Made by a program: the position numbers and the translations under genes
The notes under the pieces: model-generated
The model's input: the letters and a program-made list of their open reading frames with translations, nothing else
The model's database searches: none
Told to the model about the DNA's origin: nothing
In this document: one piece after another, positions 12,481-24,360 of the stretch
How positions within the stretch are numbered: position 1 is the stretch's first letter
Layout: each line of letters starts with the position of its first letter
Assembly: GCF_001949145.1 (NCBI RefSeq)
Contig: NW_019091392.1
Span: forward strand, 1,106,980-1,170,979
Reading direction: 5' to 3'
Length of the DNA: 64,000 nt
Source of the DNA: Acanthaster planci
Lineage: Eukaryota; Echinodermata; Asteroidea; Valvatida; Acanthasteridae

Positions 12481-13429
12481 GAAAGTGCAGTCTCGTCTGG
12501 TTTATGAGCTGGGTGATTGACTGCAGTTAGATTCTGACACGACTTCCAAATAGCTGCGTTCATTGTTTGGTCTTTTTCGTTAACCGCTAATGCTTTGTTC
12601 AGGATACCACTTCTCCTTGTCAAGTTCAGTCCATTGTCAACTGCTCTGTGCAGTAGTGTTGTCAATAATTTAGTGCGTCTTTAGTTTGGTCAAGTTAAGT
12701 TTTCATTGCTTCGTCTCTATCGTGTCTTTTTCTGCTCTGTTCTTCTTTACCATCTGCAGTTCTGTTGGTGTTTTGTGACGATCCGTTCTGCTGATGGACT
12801 TGGCCCTGTTGCGTAACTTTAGGGCTCATTTTTGGGTGGGGAAGGGGGAGTTTGAGGGTTTATCATCTTCTGTATGAAGAGGCACTCATTGAATTTGGTC
12901 ATTTTTTTTATCGCACGCAATACACAGGACACAAAGGGTATGTTGGCGTCTATAGTGGGAATGGCAGGGCCGGGTCGTTGTCATCGTCAGGTACGCAAGT
13001 GCAAGACACTGCTGGATCTGTTGACTGTGGTTAGCTTTGATCAATTCTTTCAGTTTTCAGCGCCCAAGATCAGGTTTTCTCTGTTGTGCTCCTTTCTTCG
13101 CAGCTACACCACAAAAACAGTAGCTATGATTTAACACACCTTTAGTGTCCAAGTTCGGTCGGCGACACCAACATTGTGATTTTCAGTTTAACGCCTCAGT
13201 TTTGTGCAGTTCTTGCACGCACGACAGAGCTCAGATCGGCCCTGCTCAGCTAAGCTTCCTTCTTTTTTTTAACTACCAAAGTGCCATGGCGCAAGGCATG
13301 GTGTACTGCAAGCAGCGTCATGATAACAGGATTTAGATATCGCACTGCGTTTCATTTTCATGCGTTGATCAAAATGATAACACAAAAATGATACCATTCA
13401 ACGAATTTAACAGGATGCAAGCCGTTTTG

Positions 13430-13740
13430 ATTTGTTACATGTCTCCTCGCTCCCTTGTGTTTTGACCCAGAGTGGTTTCGATTCGATGATTTACGACATG
13501 CTTATTAGAGTCTCACGCAGGGCGAGGAGGTCAGCGAAGCGTACTGTGGCGTTAAAACATCGCCAATTTATTACTTGGAGCAGGGGAGGCTCTGGGTCGT
13601 CACACGTGCAAGGCCACCGGCAGGGAGCGAGCCAGCGAGGCAAGCCCGGCTCGTCTCATCAACTACCAGGGAATCTAATCGTCGGTATTAGCGCTGTAAT
13701 CATCACCGGTCAGATTTTCTTTGACTGCCCTTTGATTCTG
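13430..13740. promoter_or_regulatory. Motif-rich candidate regulatory block
   Basis: GC-richer block with an E-box CACGTG (13603-13608) and K50-homeodomain (Otx/Gsc/Pitx) cores CTAATC (13675-13680) and TAATC (13697-13701), plus a CCAATTTATTA stretch near 13563. A 105-codon frame crosses it but shows no domain and low-complexity composition. Regulatory role is inferred. Confidence 0.25.
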
Positions 13741-14350
13741 TCAGATTGACTGTCCAGCATTTGGGATATTCGGGTATTCAATTCGTAAAAAAATAATAAA
13801 GATGAAATAAAAAGTGCCAAGGTCAAATTAATGATGACATCGTTACTCATCCCGTTTGCTTAAAATTAAAAACAATAATTATCATTTAAAAAGCACGATC
13901 ATATCACAGATCAGCAAATCAGGAAAAAATAGACATGTTTACAGAAAAAGAACAAAACTGGAATGGGAGTCCATCAGAAGCTGTACGATAAGGATTCCTG
14001 TAAAGTCGATTGCAATACAGACCGCATAGTGACAGGTGCACATGCATTGTTTAGTCCACACCGCAGGTTTCCCTTGGCAGGACATATTGTCGTGATTTCT
14101 TTTCTGTTTCGGGGGAAAATGGGCGAGATACAGGAGCAAGAAATGGAAATCTATTTAAATTTAACAAGAAGTCAATTTTGAATGCAGTTGACTGACTACA
14201 TGTATTACCAAAACGACACCATTAGAAGTTAAAAAGTTCAAGTGAAATTTAAAAAAGGAAATCACACGAAATAACAGTGTCAGAGCAATGAGTACACAGA
14301 ACCCCATACTGAGCGACTGAATCGTGCTAGGTTCAGACCACTATGCTGAT

Positions 14351-14582
14351 AACAAACCAAACCAACCCAAACAGCCCAACCCTACCCCGAACCAAAACAA
14401 ACCAAACCAACCCAACCCTATCCCTAACCAAACCAAACAAAACCAACCCAACCCTAACCAAACCAAACTAAATCGAACCAAACCAAACCAATCCACACAA
14501 AACTAAACCAAATCGAACCAAACCACACCAAAGCAAAGCAAACCAAATCAAATTAAAATCAAACTAAACCAAATAAAACGAA
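14351..14582. repeat. G-poor (ACCAAACC)n satellite with CCCTAACC units
   Basis: About 230 bp of imperfect AACCAAACC-type units, almost devoid of G on the + strand and T-poor. Two places read CCCTAACCAAACCAAAC, resembling the C-strand of TTAGGG telomere repeats. The derived reading frame is only Asn/Pro/Gln-rich low complexity and is not a gene. Confidence 0.85.
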
Positions 14583-16439
14583 ACGACAGAATAAAGACCT
14601 GTAGTTTAGTGGGGAGGGGAACTTTTGGGTCTTCATTTTCTTCCAAGAGAACTCCATGGGTTAACTCAGGGAATACATTTTATAATTAATTTAAGAATAA
14701 TAACTTTTTCCATGAGCAGATACAAAAGGGAGGGGAAGGAAGCCTCGGGCGAAAATGTATTCTGGCTAAAACTTGTGAAGAGAAACGCTGATTTATGCAT
14801 CAAGAAATGGCGATGCTGTTGGACAAGACTGAAAAACTAGCATCAATCTTAATGTGATTACAACTTGAGGTTTAGCCCTCGTGAAGCTGGTAATCTCGAT
14901 GGTAGCTGGACTTTGCGAACAACGGAAATGTGTTGCCGAAACTGCTCGAGGGATATTTCACTGTTCTCTCGTAGTGCATATTCAACCACTCGGTTGAGAA
15001 TTCAACAGAACAGTTTCCGCATATTGGAAAATCTATTACACATGAAGATGATCAAAAGCACATGTATCAGAATGCCTCCGCGCTCAGAATACATACTGCC
15101 GTTTTGGACATAAACATGTTTTAAAAATAAAACCGTCGATGGAAAGAAGGCGATAATTGTGCGCAGTCTACTGGTGAACGTAACCTTTTCTTTACCGTGA
15201 AATAGTTCGGACAGGCGTGAGGGTCGGCACTATCGCGGGATCTTACGCTTCAAATGACCCGTGAGGATCGTCCAGTGTCTTCGGTTAGTCATACTTGTTT
15301 TTTTTTCCTTCCCATCTTTCTTTCTTTCCCTCCGACGAGGACGTTTGTACCATGCAGTCTATTACCTCGGTTGAGAGCGCCACCCGTCATCACCTCTTTA
15401 CCGCTGATCACGTTTCGATTAAGAACCCATAGAAAGTGTTGAAAGGTTTCTCTTCCTGGATATAGCGGGAGATTTGGCACCATCTTTTGTGGTTCTGTCA
15501 ATGTTCCCGATTGAGTTGGGCGGTTTTCCTGATTGAATCTTTGGTTCAGCTGGGGATCCACCAGCTTGCTGTGTGCAAAACTCAAAAAAGACAAAGGCTC
15601 GCTTTCATTTGAGTGCAGAACAAAATAAATTCTCTTCCCAAAGATAAACATGTCTGCAGACTGCAGCATTTATAAAAAAATTAAGGCTTGTCGTAGTTTG
15701 GTTGTACACGTTTCGCTTCTACGTTTTTCCGTAGCATTTTCTTTGGTTTCTAACAAGCAATCAGTTCTTTTCAGTTTCTGACAAAACTTTTCACGAAGTC
15801 TATCCGGTGTAACGACATCCAGTAAGATTTTGAAGTAGAAGTTCGTGTGTAATTTACTTTGAATATATTAAGACGTTTATTCTGAAAAGGATTCCTGGTT
15901 CCAGTTCTAATGTCAGCTGTTCTCTCAAACGGACGTATTAAATTAAGACATATTCTGTCCCAATTTAATACGTCTAATCGAATGTATCATAGTTTCTAAG
16001 AGTCAGATTGGGCATCAGCAAATAGGGAATTCAAGTATTTTTGCCCAAATACGTTTAATATGAGCGGTTTTGCCTTCTATGTATCACTGATGTGAACCAC
16101 ATGTGGAAGCATTTAGGCAAAACTGGGCAAAATCAAACAAGCAAGAAACACCCGAGGAAAATATTGTGCTGTTTTTGTCAGGGTTTCACATCCCCAGGAG
16201 ACTTTAAATGAGGTTATAACTTACCAAGTAATTGAAATTTGTTGGCTTTGTCTCAGAAACAACGCATTAGTTTAAAGAGGACCTTTGGAATTACAGTTTA
16301 GTTCTGCCTAGGACCTGGAGTTTACCATGTTTGTCGCTAGGTAAACCAGATGTCAAAGTTGTTTATCCTACTGGCTTTAGAGACTGTCGTCGCAAACAAA
16401 TCAATTCCACTCAGGTAGTTCCTCTCCAAGGGTGCGCTG
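14583..16439. other. Intergenic DNA, no gene seen
   Basis: Mixed AT-rich DNA. Frames up to 126 codons on the minus strand (15289-15669) have no recognisable domain or exon borders. The palindrome-like ATTAAATTAAG/CAATTTAATACG words near 15938-15970 repeat 'ACGTATTAAATTA'-type sequence on both strands. Nothing else stands out. Confidence 0.5.
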
Positions 16440-16735
16440 AAGACAAGTCGGTTTTTATTCCTCTGTCTGTCTCCAGCTGCCTGCTTTCAGGGTAGTCCGT
16501 CCCTTCCGACCACCCATCAATGAGACCAGCCACGCTGGTCGAGGGAGTTCCTCCCCCCAAGAAAAAAAAGGGGTTTCACTTCGAGGCCATTCTTTAGCCC
16601 TGTCTCCACACCACTCAACTTGGAGAGGTGGGACAATGGCCGGGCCTCTTGGGCACAAAGGCCTGGCAGTGAGCGCGGCAGCGCCGTTGAATGGAGCAAC
16701 AATGCGCAATTACGGTATTTGGGTGATTAGCCAGG
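16440..16735. promoter_or_regulatory. Candidate enhancer: Sox and homeodomain motif block
   Basis: GC-rich block with a SOX-type ACAATGG (16633-16639), ACAAAG (16655-16660), AACAATG near 16698, CAATTACGG near 16707 and a K50-type GATTA (16725-16729). Dense, different motif classes in about 300 bp of otherwise low-motif flanks suggest an enhancer. Not a gene; conservation untested. Confidence 0.3.
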
Positions 16736-17479
16736 TATCCGCCGACTCCAGGTTAGAAAAAAGTGGGGGGGGGGAACGGGGTTAAGGATCGCTGGCGTCT
16801 GCACATCCCAGGTCTGACTCCGGAACCTTTTTGAGGAAATGAGGGCCTTTTAACATCAAAATGAGCGACAATACCGACCCTCCTTGCCTATCCGTCTAAT
16901 GGACATCCCCTCTAATGCTAGACTATTATAGTGTCATTTTGTATTGTAGCCCACTGACACAGTATGTCTGACACAGTTTGTTGTTTTTTTCTGAGCTACT
17001 CTCCCACTGAAGTTGTTGCTACATCAGGCCGGCATTGCAGTGGAGTAAGTTTGCAGCGGGCTTCAGTCTCGCATTAGCGGTCTCCGTTGTCTGGAAAGTG
17101 ACTGCAGGAAATGATACAGCAAAGGCCAAGGAATTAAAAGCGAAAGGAGATCCTCTGCGATCGCTTCATTTCCAGCACAAAAGGTAAGTGGGAAATTTAT
17201 TATTGGCCGAGTGCACTGTTGTGAGGTTTTAAAATTGTTCACCAACAAAAACTTGAAACATATTTCATAGGCATCTTATTCTCCGTTTGCTCTTTTATTT
17301 TTGATCTAAAGGTAACATTTTCTTTCATGCTACCTCAGCCGAGTTTAGAGCCCATTTAGCGGGACAGTTTTAATATTCTTCGACTGAATTCTTATCGAAA
17401 ATTATTAATAACGACTACTAACGGGCTTTAATAATAGGAGCACCCAAGATTATGTGTCTTTTAGATTAAAACGGTTTTA
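16736..17479. other. Intergenic DNA, no gene seen
   Basis: Contains a G-run near 16764 and AT-rich DNA. TGACACAGT is repeated at about 16955 and 16969. No coding signal. Confidence 0.5.
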
Positions 17480-18090
17480 TGGCCGTGATAAATGTTAGGG
17501 TATTGGAAGGCGCAGTCCGAAGTCCGCCCCGCCTCCATATGTCGCGTTTATTGCCCCGGGACCCGGTCCGGTCCAGTCTGGGGGTAAATGGCATGATTTT
17601 TATTGCTGCGCGCTGGCTTCTAAAGTTGGACATTCATTGCACTTTTAATACCGCCAATTCCAAGCGACGGCCATAAGTGAATGGCTGTAAATATAGATAA
17701 TAAAAGAGGGACAAAAACGAACGGAGCAGACCTGCGCTAGAAAGCGCGCCTTTTAACCGCGTCTTTTCCCTTCAGACTGCCAGAAAGTGAGTTCTGTACA
17801 TGAATGAGCAGATCAAAGCTTACAGGCCGTGTTTATACAGGGCGTCAGGTTGGGAATGGGCCAGGACACTTTTTTGATTAATAATGAAACGTTTGAAGTG
17901 TATCGGAGGCCCGATGTGGTACAGCGATAAGCCTAAAAGGCAACTGTATTGTTTTTCCCCTGAGTACTTTCCGCTACAGCCTTACCGGTTAGATCGGGCT
18001 ATAATTAATAATGGGACTTTGATGCAGAATTTCAAGGGCTCGAGGTGCGAATTCAAAAACTCGCGATTCGAAAACTTCGTGGTACTGTTT
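17480..18090. promoter_or_regulatory. Candidate enhancer with duplicated ATTAATAATG
   Basis: CpG-rich segments flank two exact copies of the homeodomain-type word ATTAATAATG (17877-17886 and 18004-18013), 127 bp apart in the same orientation. Short frames cross it without domains. The paired identical 10-mers in a GC-rich setting are the main evidence. Confidence 0.3.
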
Positions 18091-20639
18091 TTACCGCGCT
18101 AATACACCATACGTTTTTCGTTGTTTTTGTGAATAAAAATCACGCCTCTGTACACGAACATGTCCAAGGTTGAAATAAAACAAATACATGTACCTAGAAT
18201 CTGAATTTTATTGCAGTTTTTATTTGATATGGTGTAAATATTCTGTGATAAATGGGAATTAACTTCAGAATGCTGTATGGTTGTCATCACAAATCACACA
18301 TCTCATACCGTGAGATTCATAATTCAAGGAATACTTCAAAGTCACAATCACAACTTTAAGAACAAAACAGCCTCAGGTGCCAATCAAAAAACACTCAATC
18401 CTTTTCTGCTAAATTGGGTTCATCCCATCTGCTTTTAACCAGCAATATACTTCAATGGTCGAACTTTAAAAATGCATGTCTTCCATTTCCCAACATAACA
18501 AAATTAACATTACCATGCTACCTAATCTTGATTGCTAATGTTATTGGATGTTTGAATTCAAGTTGTAATCCTTCATTTCCTACAGGCAATTATTGTAGAA
18601 ATGCTACCTCAAAGAAATTGAATTCCCCGGCCCAGCCGTACACTAATGGTGGTCCGGTCAGCATCTGTTTGCGGAGCACAAAACGTGCTATTGCTCCTAG
18701 TTGAGTATTCATGACAGTCGCTGGAAAATACACACACACAGGCACTATACGCTCACTAATCTCGTTAAGGAAGGAGGCAGATTGCAGCCGCCACGGACAC
18801 TTGTACTCTAGCGTTTAGTACCGGACGACCAAGCAATGTTCATATTGCCCCAAACCCAAATGGGTTAATGACATCCCGCACCAGGGAAGTCTGACTTTTT
18901 TTTCTGCCAGCATCCCCCCTCCCTTCGTTCGACGAATCAAACCGTCCACCGACGGTGACTCCTGCGAGTCCTTTTGTTCTTAGCAACCGCACCGCGTCCT
19001 GGTCAAGAGCCCCTTGATTTTGCTCTGTCACCCACCGGTGGAGATCCCCCCTCCTCCCGGCGACGGAGTGGCTTACAACTCAACACCTACTCTAGATTCT
19101 TCGGACTCTTAGCTGAGCACAAATGTCTTCGTGGAGGACAAAAATGGGGCTGCAATACAACAAAAGGGGGCAGAACGGGCCGAGGTGTAAGACGCATATT
19201 GGAGACGCTCCAAGACTCAAGCAGGCTTTGAGGCAAGTTAGCAATTCAGAGCAAAGTACCTGACGCTACCCCCCTCCGTCGACCCCCTCCCCTACATCAC
19301 CTTGGTCTCTTGAAGACTCATCTTGAATAGGAAGGTTTTCGTTGTTAATGCTTTGAATCCGGTGACTTGTGCACAAGGTACATTAGTGTAGTCTGGCGGA
19401 ACTAATCCGACCGGCATACCCGCGCTATTAGCATAGCAGTTTACTCGCCTCGCTACAGGTACGGGCGGAAAAAAAGTGCCCCATAGCGTAAGGACAGCAG
19501 GCCGGCCGAGCGTCTGTCCTCATCAGCTACGCCTGCCTGCACCGCCGCTGCGCTCTCCATAAACATCACCACTCCTCTCCACTTTGAAGAATAGGTAAAA
19601 TTGGACAGAATCACAAAGACCACGGTTTGCCTTGATCGAAACGCTTCCTCGGTGCAGAGGCAGGTTCGTAGTAGTACTGTGCCGTCAACCGGGCAACTAT
19701 TATGACACTATAGAGGTTTCTCCCGTGTTGATATTGCGCGTTTAATATGTCCTTGGCTATGTTTTTTAATACACCAACACTTTCAAAACTTAACTCAAAT
19801 TTCTTTTATAGGAATTAGGCCCCTTTAGTACGTTTCCAAAGTTGGGGCAATATTGCGACAACTTTGGTGCGTTATTGGAATGGAATGACATTGGTTTGGC
19901 ATGTGATTCACAAAACTTATACGTTTCTAAATATGATTAAACTTGTGTAGTTACAAGCCGGTTCATACATTAAATGAACGCCAAAGCAAAGTGAGTATAA
20001 AAGTCACAATTTTTTGCAGGAATGTACGCTGGAGCTTAATGTATTCAACGTAAAGTTACGAAATCGCGGTGCGAAATATTTGATCTGAAGTCGTCACCAC
20101 TTCCCTAGCCTTCAAGTTTACCAACTATAGCAGTCATTTCTGTTCATTTGAGGCCAAGTCGGTGTGTTGTAGTGCAAACTTTTGAGTTCTTAACTTCATT
20201 AAGTTCAAAGCATTATTTCTATTTCTCTAAAATGACTTCCTTTTGGAATGGGGAATGCGGGGGTTTTAAGATTCAATAATAGTCTTGTAGGAAATGGTAA
20301 AATGGTTGCAATAAAATGAGGACGGGGCTGTTGAAAAACACTTTGATTAGTTGTGTTTATATTGGACAGAATCACGTCAAATATTGCTCAGATTTACTCG
20401 AATTGTACTTTTGTTTAATCTGTTGAAACATAATACCTAAACATCTCCTTGTTCATATGTCAGGCTGAATAAGAGATGCTTAATATCGTCCCTTTGTAGC
20501 CAATACGCCGTGTAGGGTTCATTTGTATCCCTTTATCAAGCCAAATTCAATCCCAATTTCCTAGCGGTTACCTGCAAGGCGTACGCGGGAGTTGAATTCA
20601 CACTTGAGGTATGAAATGACGACAAACAAATCAAAAGGC
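18091..20639. other. Intergenic DNA with one CpG-rich patch
   Basis: AT-rich at both ends. A GC-richer part at about 18840-19560 contains C-runs and a GGCCGGCCG word near 19500. Frames in it overlap on both strands, so composition explains them. No gene, RNA or clear repeat seen. Confidence 0.45.
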
Positions 20640-22860
20640 CATTAAATTTGAATCTCCTCATCTGGAAAATCGCCATTTGGAGAATCTATCAACCTCGAGA
20701 CCCTTCAGCGCGGAGATCTACAGGGAGAGGAAGGGGTGTTACCAGAATGCGCGCTGTCGACGACGTGCACACGCAGGGATCCTTGCAGTTTTCTAGTCCG
20801 TGTTTATACACTATGTCAGCCACAAGTGGCTTCTAAATGCCCAGAATTCTGACATGAAGTGGCTTGGCTCACGATCGGCGAACCAGGCAGAAGAGCCGTA
20901 CCCTTCTGATTCAAAACGGCGTGAGAAAGTCACACAAGCTGCGTGGCAAGTGACGGGAAGATGACTTGTGCTGGAGTGGACTGTAAAGTTTAAGGCTAGA
21001 ACACCTGAGAGAAAAAGGGGGGGGGAGTGATTGGCAACGTGACAAGCGCGGTACGCTCGGCAGCTATAAGTATACCTGGGTGCTCGGCAAAGCGCGTGGC
21101 ACTATGGTGAATGCTAATGCCGAGGATTTTTCCGAGTTTGTTGGGGGATGAAGCACATCAAGGTGATATAAACTGATGTGCCACGCTGGGTTGGCTCATC
21201 ATTATCGCCGCGCGGAGGCTTTTGGCGCCTTTTGGAAACGCCAATTATCGGCGCGTGCACTGGAGAAAGAGAGGACGTCGAGCTACCGACTAGCGCGTTG
21301 TAGCGCCCCAGGGTGATGTTGCCAGCGATTTCTCGCATACGTGCGGCGTATAAGTAACTGCACGCAGGACTCGCCGGACACAACACTCTCTCTTTTTATT
21401 TTAAATAATGACATTATGACTTTCCCGCGAGGACGATCAATCATATGAATCTACAGCAAGCAGAAGGTAATTTATTTGGGGCCGGCGGCTACCTTTAAGT
21501 CGGGACTGTAGATGGAGAAAGAGGCATAGCGGGCAAGAGCAATCCCGTCTGTAGTGCATGAACGCGGCCACTTTGTCATGGTGCCCTGGCCTCGGCATTT
21601 AGCTGGGGTAAAACGGCATGTTACATGCGTGCACGTTTCCGGTTTCCCGATTTTGCCCCGCGGAGTTAACTAGTTGAGGCTCGATTGTTATTTGGTACCA
21701 ACTATTTAGTGAACTGGTTCATCCAAACAGCTCACAGCCATCCAGCAAAGACTTTGTTTTAAGTGCAACATGTAACAAAGTGGTTTGGGATGGCAAGTTC
21801 AATACAGCGCGCGGTCATTTCTGCTCATCAGAATTTAATTTTGCTGCAAAGATGTTAATATTCCTTCAGTGTCGTGCCGAGCTGTGCCAGCCATGGTTAT
21901 TTTCCTCAATTACTAACGAAGTCAAGTAGTACTGCATTGATGTTTCATGTTACAGTGACGGAATGGTTTATCGTTAGTGCAGCCTCTAGTAATCGAATTG
22001 CATAATTTGTCACAATAAGCAAAACTAGGAGACGAATGCCAGAGAAGACTTTTTATATTCTGTTCATTTAATTCTGTGAACAAATATACATTTGCATAGA
22101 GTCACGCGTATTTCACAACCAGGCAAATTAAACTGGCTTTTAGATGAACTGTGTCCCCTTCAAAAATCAGAAGAGATTTTTTTCCCATTTCTCCCAAAGC
22201 AATACGGAGAGGTTTATTGTCGACTGTCAGGGCGTGATTCAGTGTTTTATCTCAATAAAGCCGGCCAAGACAGACAAGAAAAAAAAATGTCAAAGGGGGA
22301 ATTAGAAGACGCTTGGAAGAGCTGAGTTATTAACGTCACTTTCCTCAGTTAATAATAATTCCCGCCGAGGATCGAATTCTAGACGGGCGAAAATCGCGGC
22401 AAATTATCTACGCAGAGTAAATAGACACATCACACACCATCGGCCCAGGCGAAACTCAATCTGGGACGCGCGGTATGCACAGACGGTGGGAGAGGCAGAC
22501 GGGGCTGCCACAGCACGGTACATACAGTCTGCAGCTGACCGTGCCACACACATATAGCTATACCCTCACTCCTCGGCTGGACTAGAGACGGCATATTGCC
22601 GATCTCTGGTCAGAGCATCTCGTCACCGCACCCACACCGGGGGGAGGGGGGATATAGGAAGAGTGAGACGGCGAGATTAAATTTCAACCCAGGGAGGAAA
22701 TCTGCGATGTAGCATCTCGCCAAACTCGCCCGCCGTTTGGAAAACACGCCAGACAGTTGGACGCCGGCATTTGACACATGATTTCTGTCCTTTTTGTCAA
22801 CTTTTTTCCCTCTTGCTTTTTTCCTCCTCTGATCGCGGTTGCCCGGCGGGTTAATCGTAC
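20640..22860. promoter_or_regulatory. 2.2-kb CpG-rich region, candidate regulatory cluster
   Basis: The longest GC/CpG-rich stretch of the first half, with AT-rich islands. Seen: E2F-type TTTGGCGCC (21221-21229); an 8-bp perfect inverted repeat GCACATCA (21153-21160)/TGATGTGC (21174-21181) flanking GATATAAAC; TTATCGCCGCG and TTATCGGCGCG words at about 21203 and 21247; and TATAAG words near 21065 and 21350. Could hold an unseen noncoding exon or CpG-island promoter. No coding exon recognised. Confidence 0.3.
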
Positions 22861-23255
22861 AATATTGCCAGCCTGCTTGACCGTGTTCTAATTCCGTTGC
22901 TGTGGTATCCCAGTGTTGCGTGTAATATTGACGAATCTTTGATTAGTGAGACACCACAACACGATCCGCTCGATCGAAGCCCACATCTTCGTGCGCCTTT
23001 TAAAGATGCACTTTCATTTTGAAGTCGATTTTTTTTCTGACATAAGACTTCAACTTTGCTAAAATTTGGTTTCGACCCATACAAAACTTGGTGTCATTTT
23101 GCTGACAACTATTCAAAGAAAAGTCTCTATAAAATGGCGTCAAAAGACAACCTAACTTTCCTGTAAAGGGTACATGCGACGAAATCATTTATAACAGCAC
23201 TCTTTACAACTTAACACTCTTCTTCAATGTATAATATTATCCGACATCCTTAAGA
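22861..23255. other. Intergenic DNA, no gene seen
   Basis: AT-rich, short frames only. Leads directly into the dispersed repeat copy at 23256. Confidence 0.5.
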
Positions 23256-23790
23256 GGGCAGAGTGTATCGAAATTGCACTTTGAAAAAGAATGGCTAATG
23301 ATTCTCGGTAACTGAGGGCGCAGTTGTTTTTATTGTTATCAGGGAAGACGTGTGAACTGTTCAACTTACGAACTAAAATTGGCTCACTGAGAATATTTCT
23401 GAGGAAGAGTTTCCCAAATGGTGTATTGCCACGGCTAGGCCTTCACCGGGTTAAGGGGATAACTTCTGTTGCCAGACAAATTAAGACTGACTTGTGGGGA
23501 CATCTCTCTATCCCCACAACATTTTCGGTCCCCACAAAATAGGTGAAATATTGTATGCTTGTCCCCAAACTTACCAAACAAGAACATTTTCGTATACTTA
23601 CATAACAACAAATTGCCGAAATACGGAAACCTTAGGACAGCAAACTATCACACATTTCAGTAGCTTTCCGGATATACACAAGTCAATTCAACAGCGGGTT
23701 CTCTCCTTGGGATGACATCACAGTTTTGCTCATGAATGTGGAAATTTACATTAACATAAAAACGAAAGCAGATGCTAAAATATGTTGTTG
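23256..23790 (+). mobile_element. Dispersed repeat family, copy 2 (with internal hairpin)
   Basis: Block 1: TTGCACTTTGAAAAAG, then AACTGAGGGCGCAGTTG (23310-23326), then GTTATCAGGGAAGACG (about 23335-23350) and GAACTGTTCA. Block 2: GGGATGACATCACAG (from 23709), TTTTGCTCATGAATGTGG, then ATTAACATAAAAACG (from about 23749). Longer than copies 1 and 3 because it carries the CCCCACAA hairpin unit at 23491-23538 between the two blocks. No coding capacity. Confidence 0.55.
23491..23538. repeat. CCCCACAA hairpin unit
   Basis: TTGTGGGGA (23492-23500) and TCCCCACAA (23511-23519) are perfect 9-bp inverted repeats with a 10-nt loop; GGTCCCCACAAA follows at 23527-23538. Same motif family and similar layout as 3913-4200. 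Confidence 0.6.
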
Positions 23791-24009
23791 TAATACATGT
23801 GTATAGTAAAACACAATTTTAAAAAAGTTAACTGGAACACAGGTGTACATTGTTAGGGGCTGTTGTAAAATAATAACATTGCATGGACCCTGTGATACCC
23901 TTTCATGTTCATACGTGCTATGATATGTTTCTTAGAATCGTTTTATGCATGTTTAAACTCTTCTTTCATTTATCAAAACTGTTTGAAATCTTATTGGAGT
24001 TAAGTGATC

Positions 24010-24360
24010 GGTAATAAAGTGCACTGTTTAAGACATATTAAATTGACCAACCTTTTCCAGACAAGTGAGGGCAATATTATGTAATCCAGGAAGAAAGTGA
24101 CCATTTTGCATGTTTTTGTGTTCATATTTTAAACACTAAATTTGTTCTTTGAAAACTTTTCCAAGAAACGGTTGATCGTTAGCTTGTTGTCATACATTTA
24201 TAAATTGCAGAAGGAAACAGAAATATTCGATTGCAAAATATTAAAAAATCTGGCAATGTAACATTGACGTCCAGGGCCTCGGATTACATCACCGTTTCGC
24301 TCGGGAATAAGCACATTCATATTAGCATAAAAGGCAAAAAGGCCCCAAAATACAGATAAA
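24010..24360 (+). mobile_element. Dispersed repeat family, copy 3
   Basis: Follows copy 2 in the same orientation about 220 bp downstream. Block 1: GTGCACTGTTT (about 24020), AAGTGAGGGC (24063-24072), GTAATCCAGGAAGAAAGTG (from 24081). Block 2: GGATTACATCACCGTTTCGC (24281-24300), GGGAATAAGCACATTCATAT, then TAGCATAAAAGGCAAAAAGG (from about 24322). More diverged than copies 1 and 2 in block 1. Confidence 0.5.

Larger units (their letters stand above)
11831..14350. other. Intergenic DNA surrounding two CpG-rich blocks
   Basis: Mostly AT-rich non-coding DNA. A purine-rich GA stretch occurs at about 12140-12172. The two compositionally distinct parts (12196-12480, 13430-13740) are listed separately. 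Open frames here are short and lack domains. Confidence 0.5.

Noticed and set aside
14324-14506. Asn/Pro/Gln-rich small protein
   Set aside because: It is only the translation of the AACC-type satellite array.
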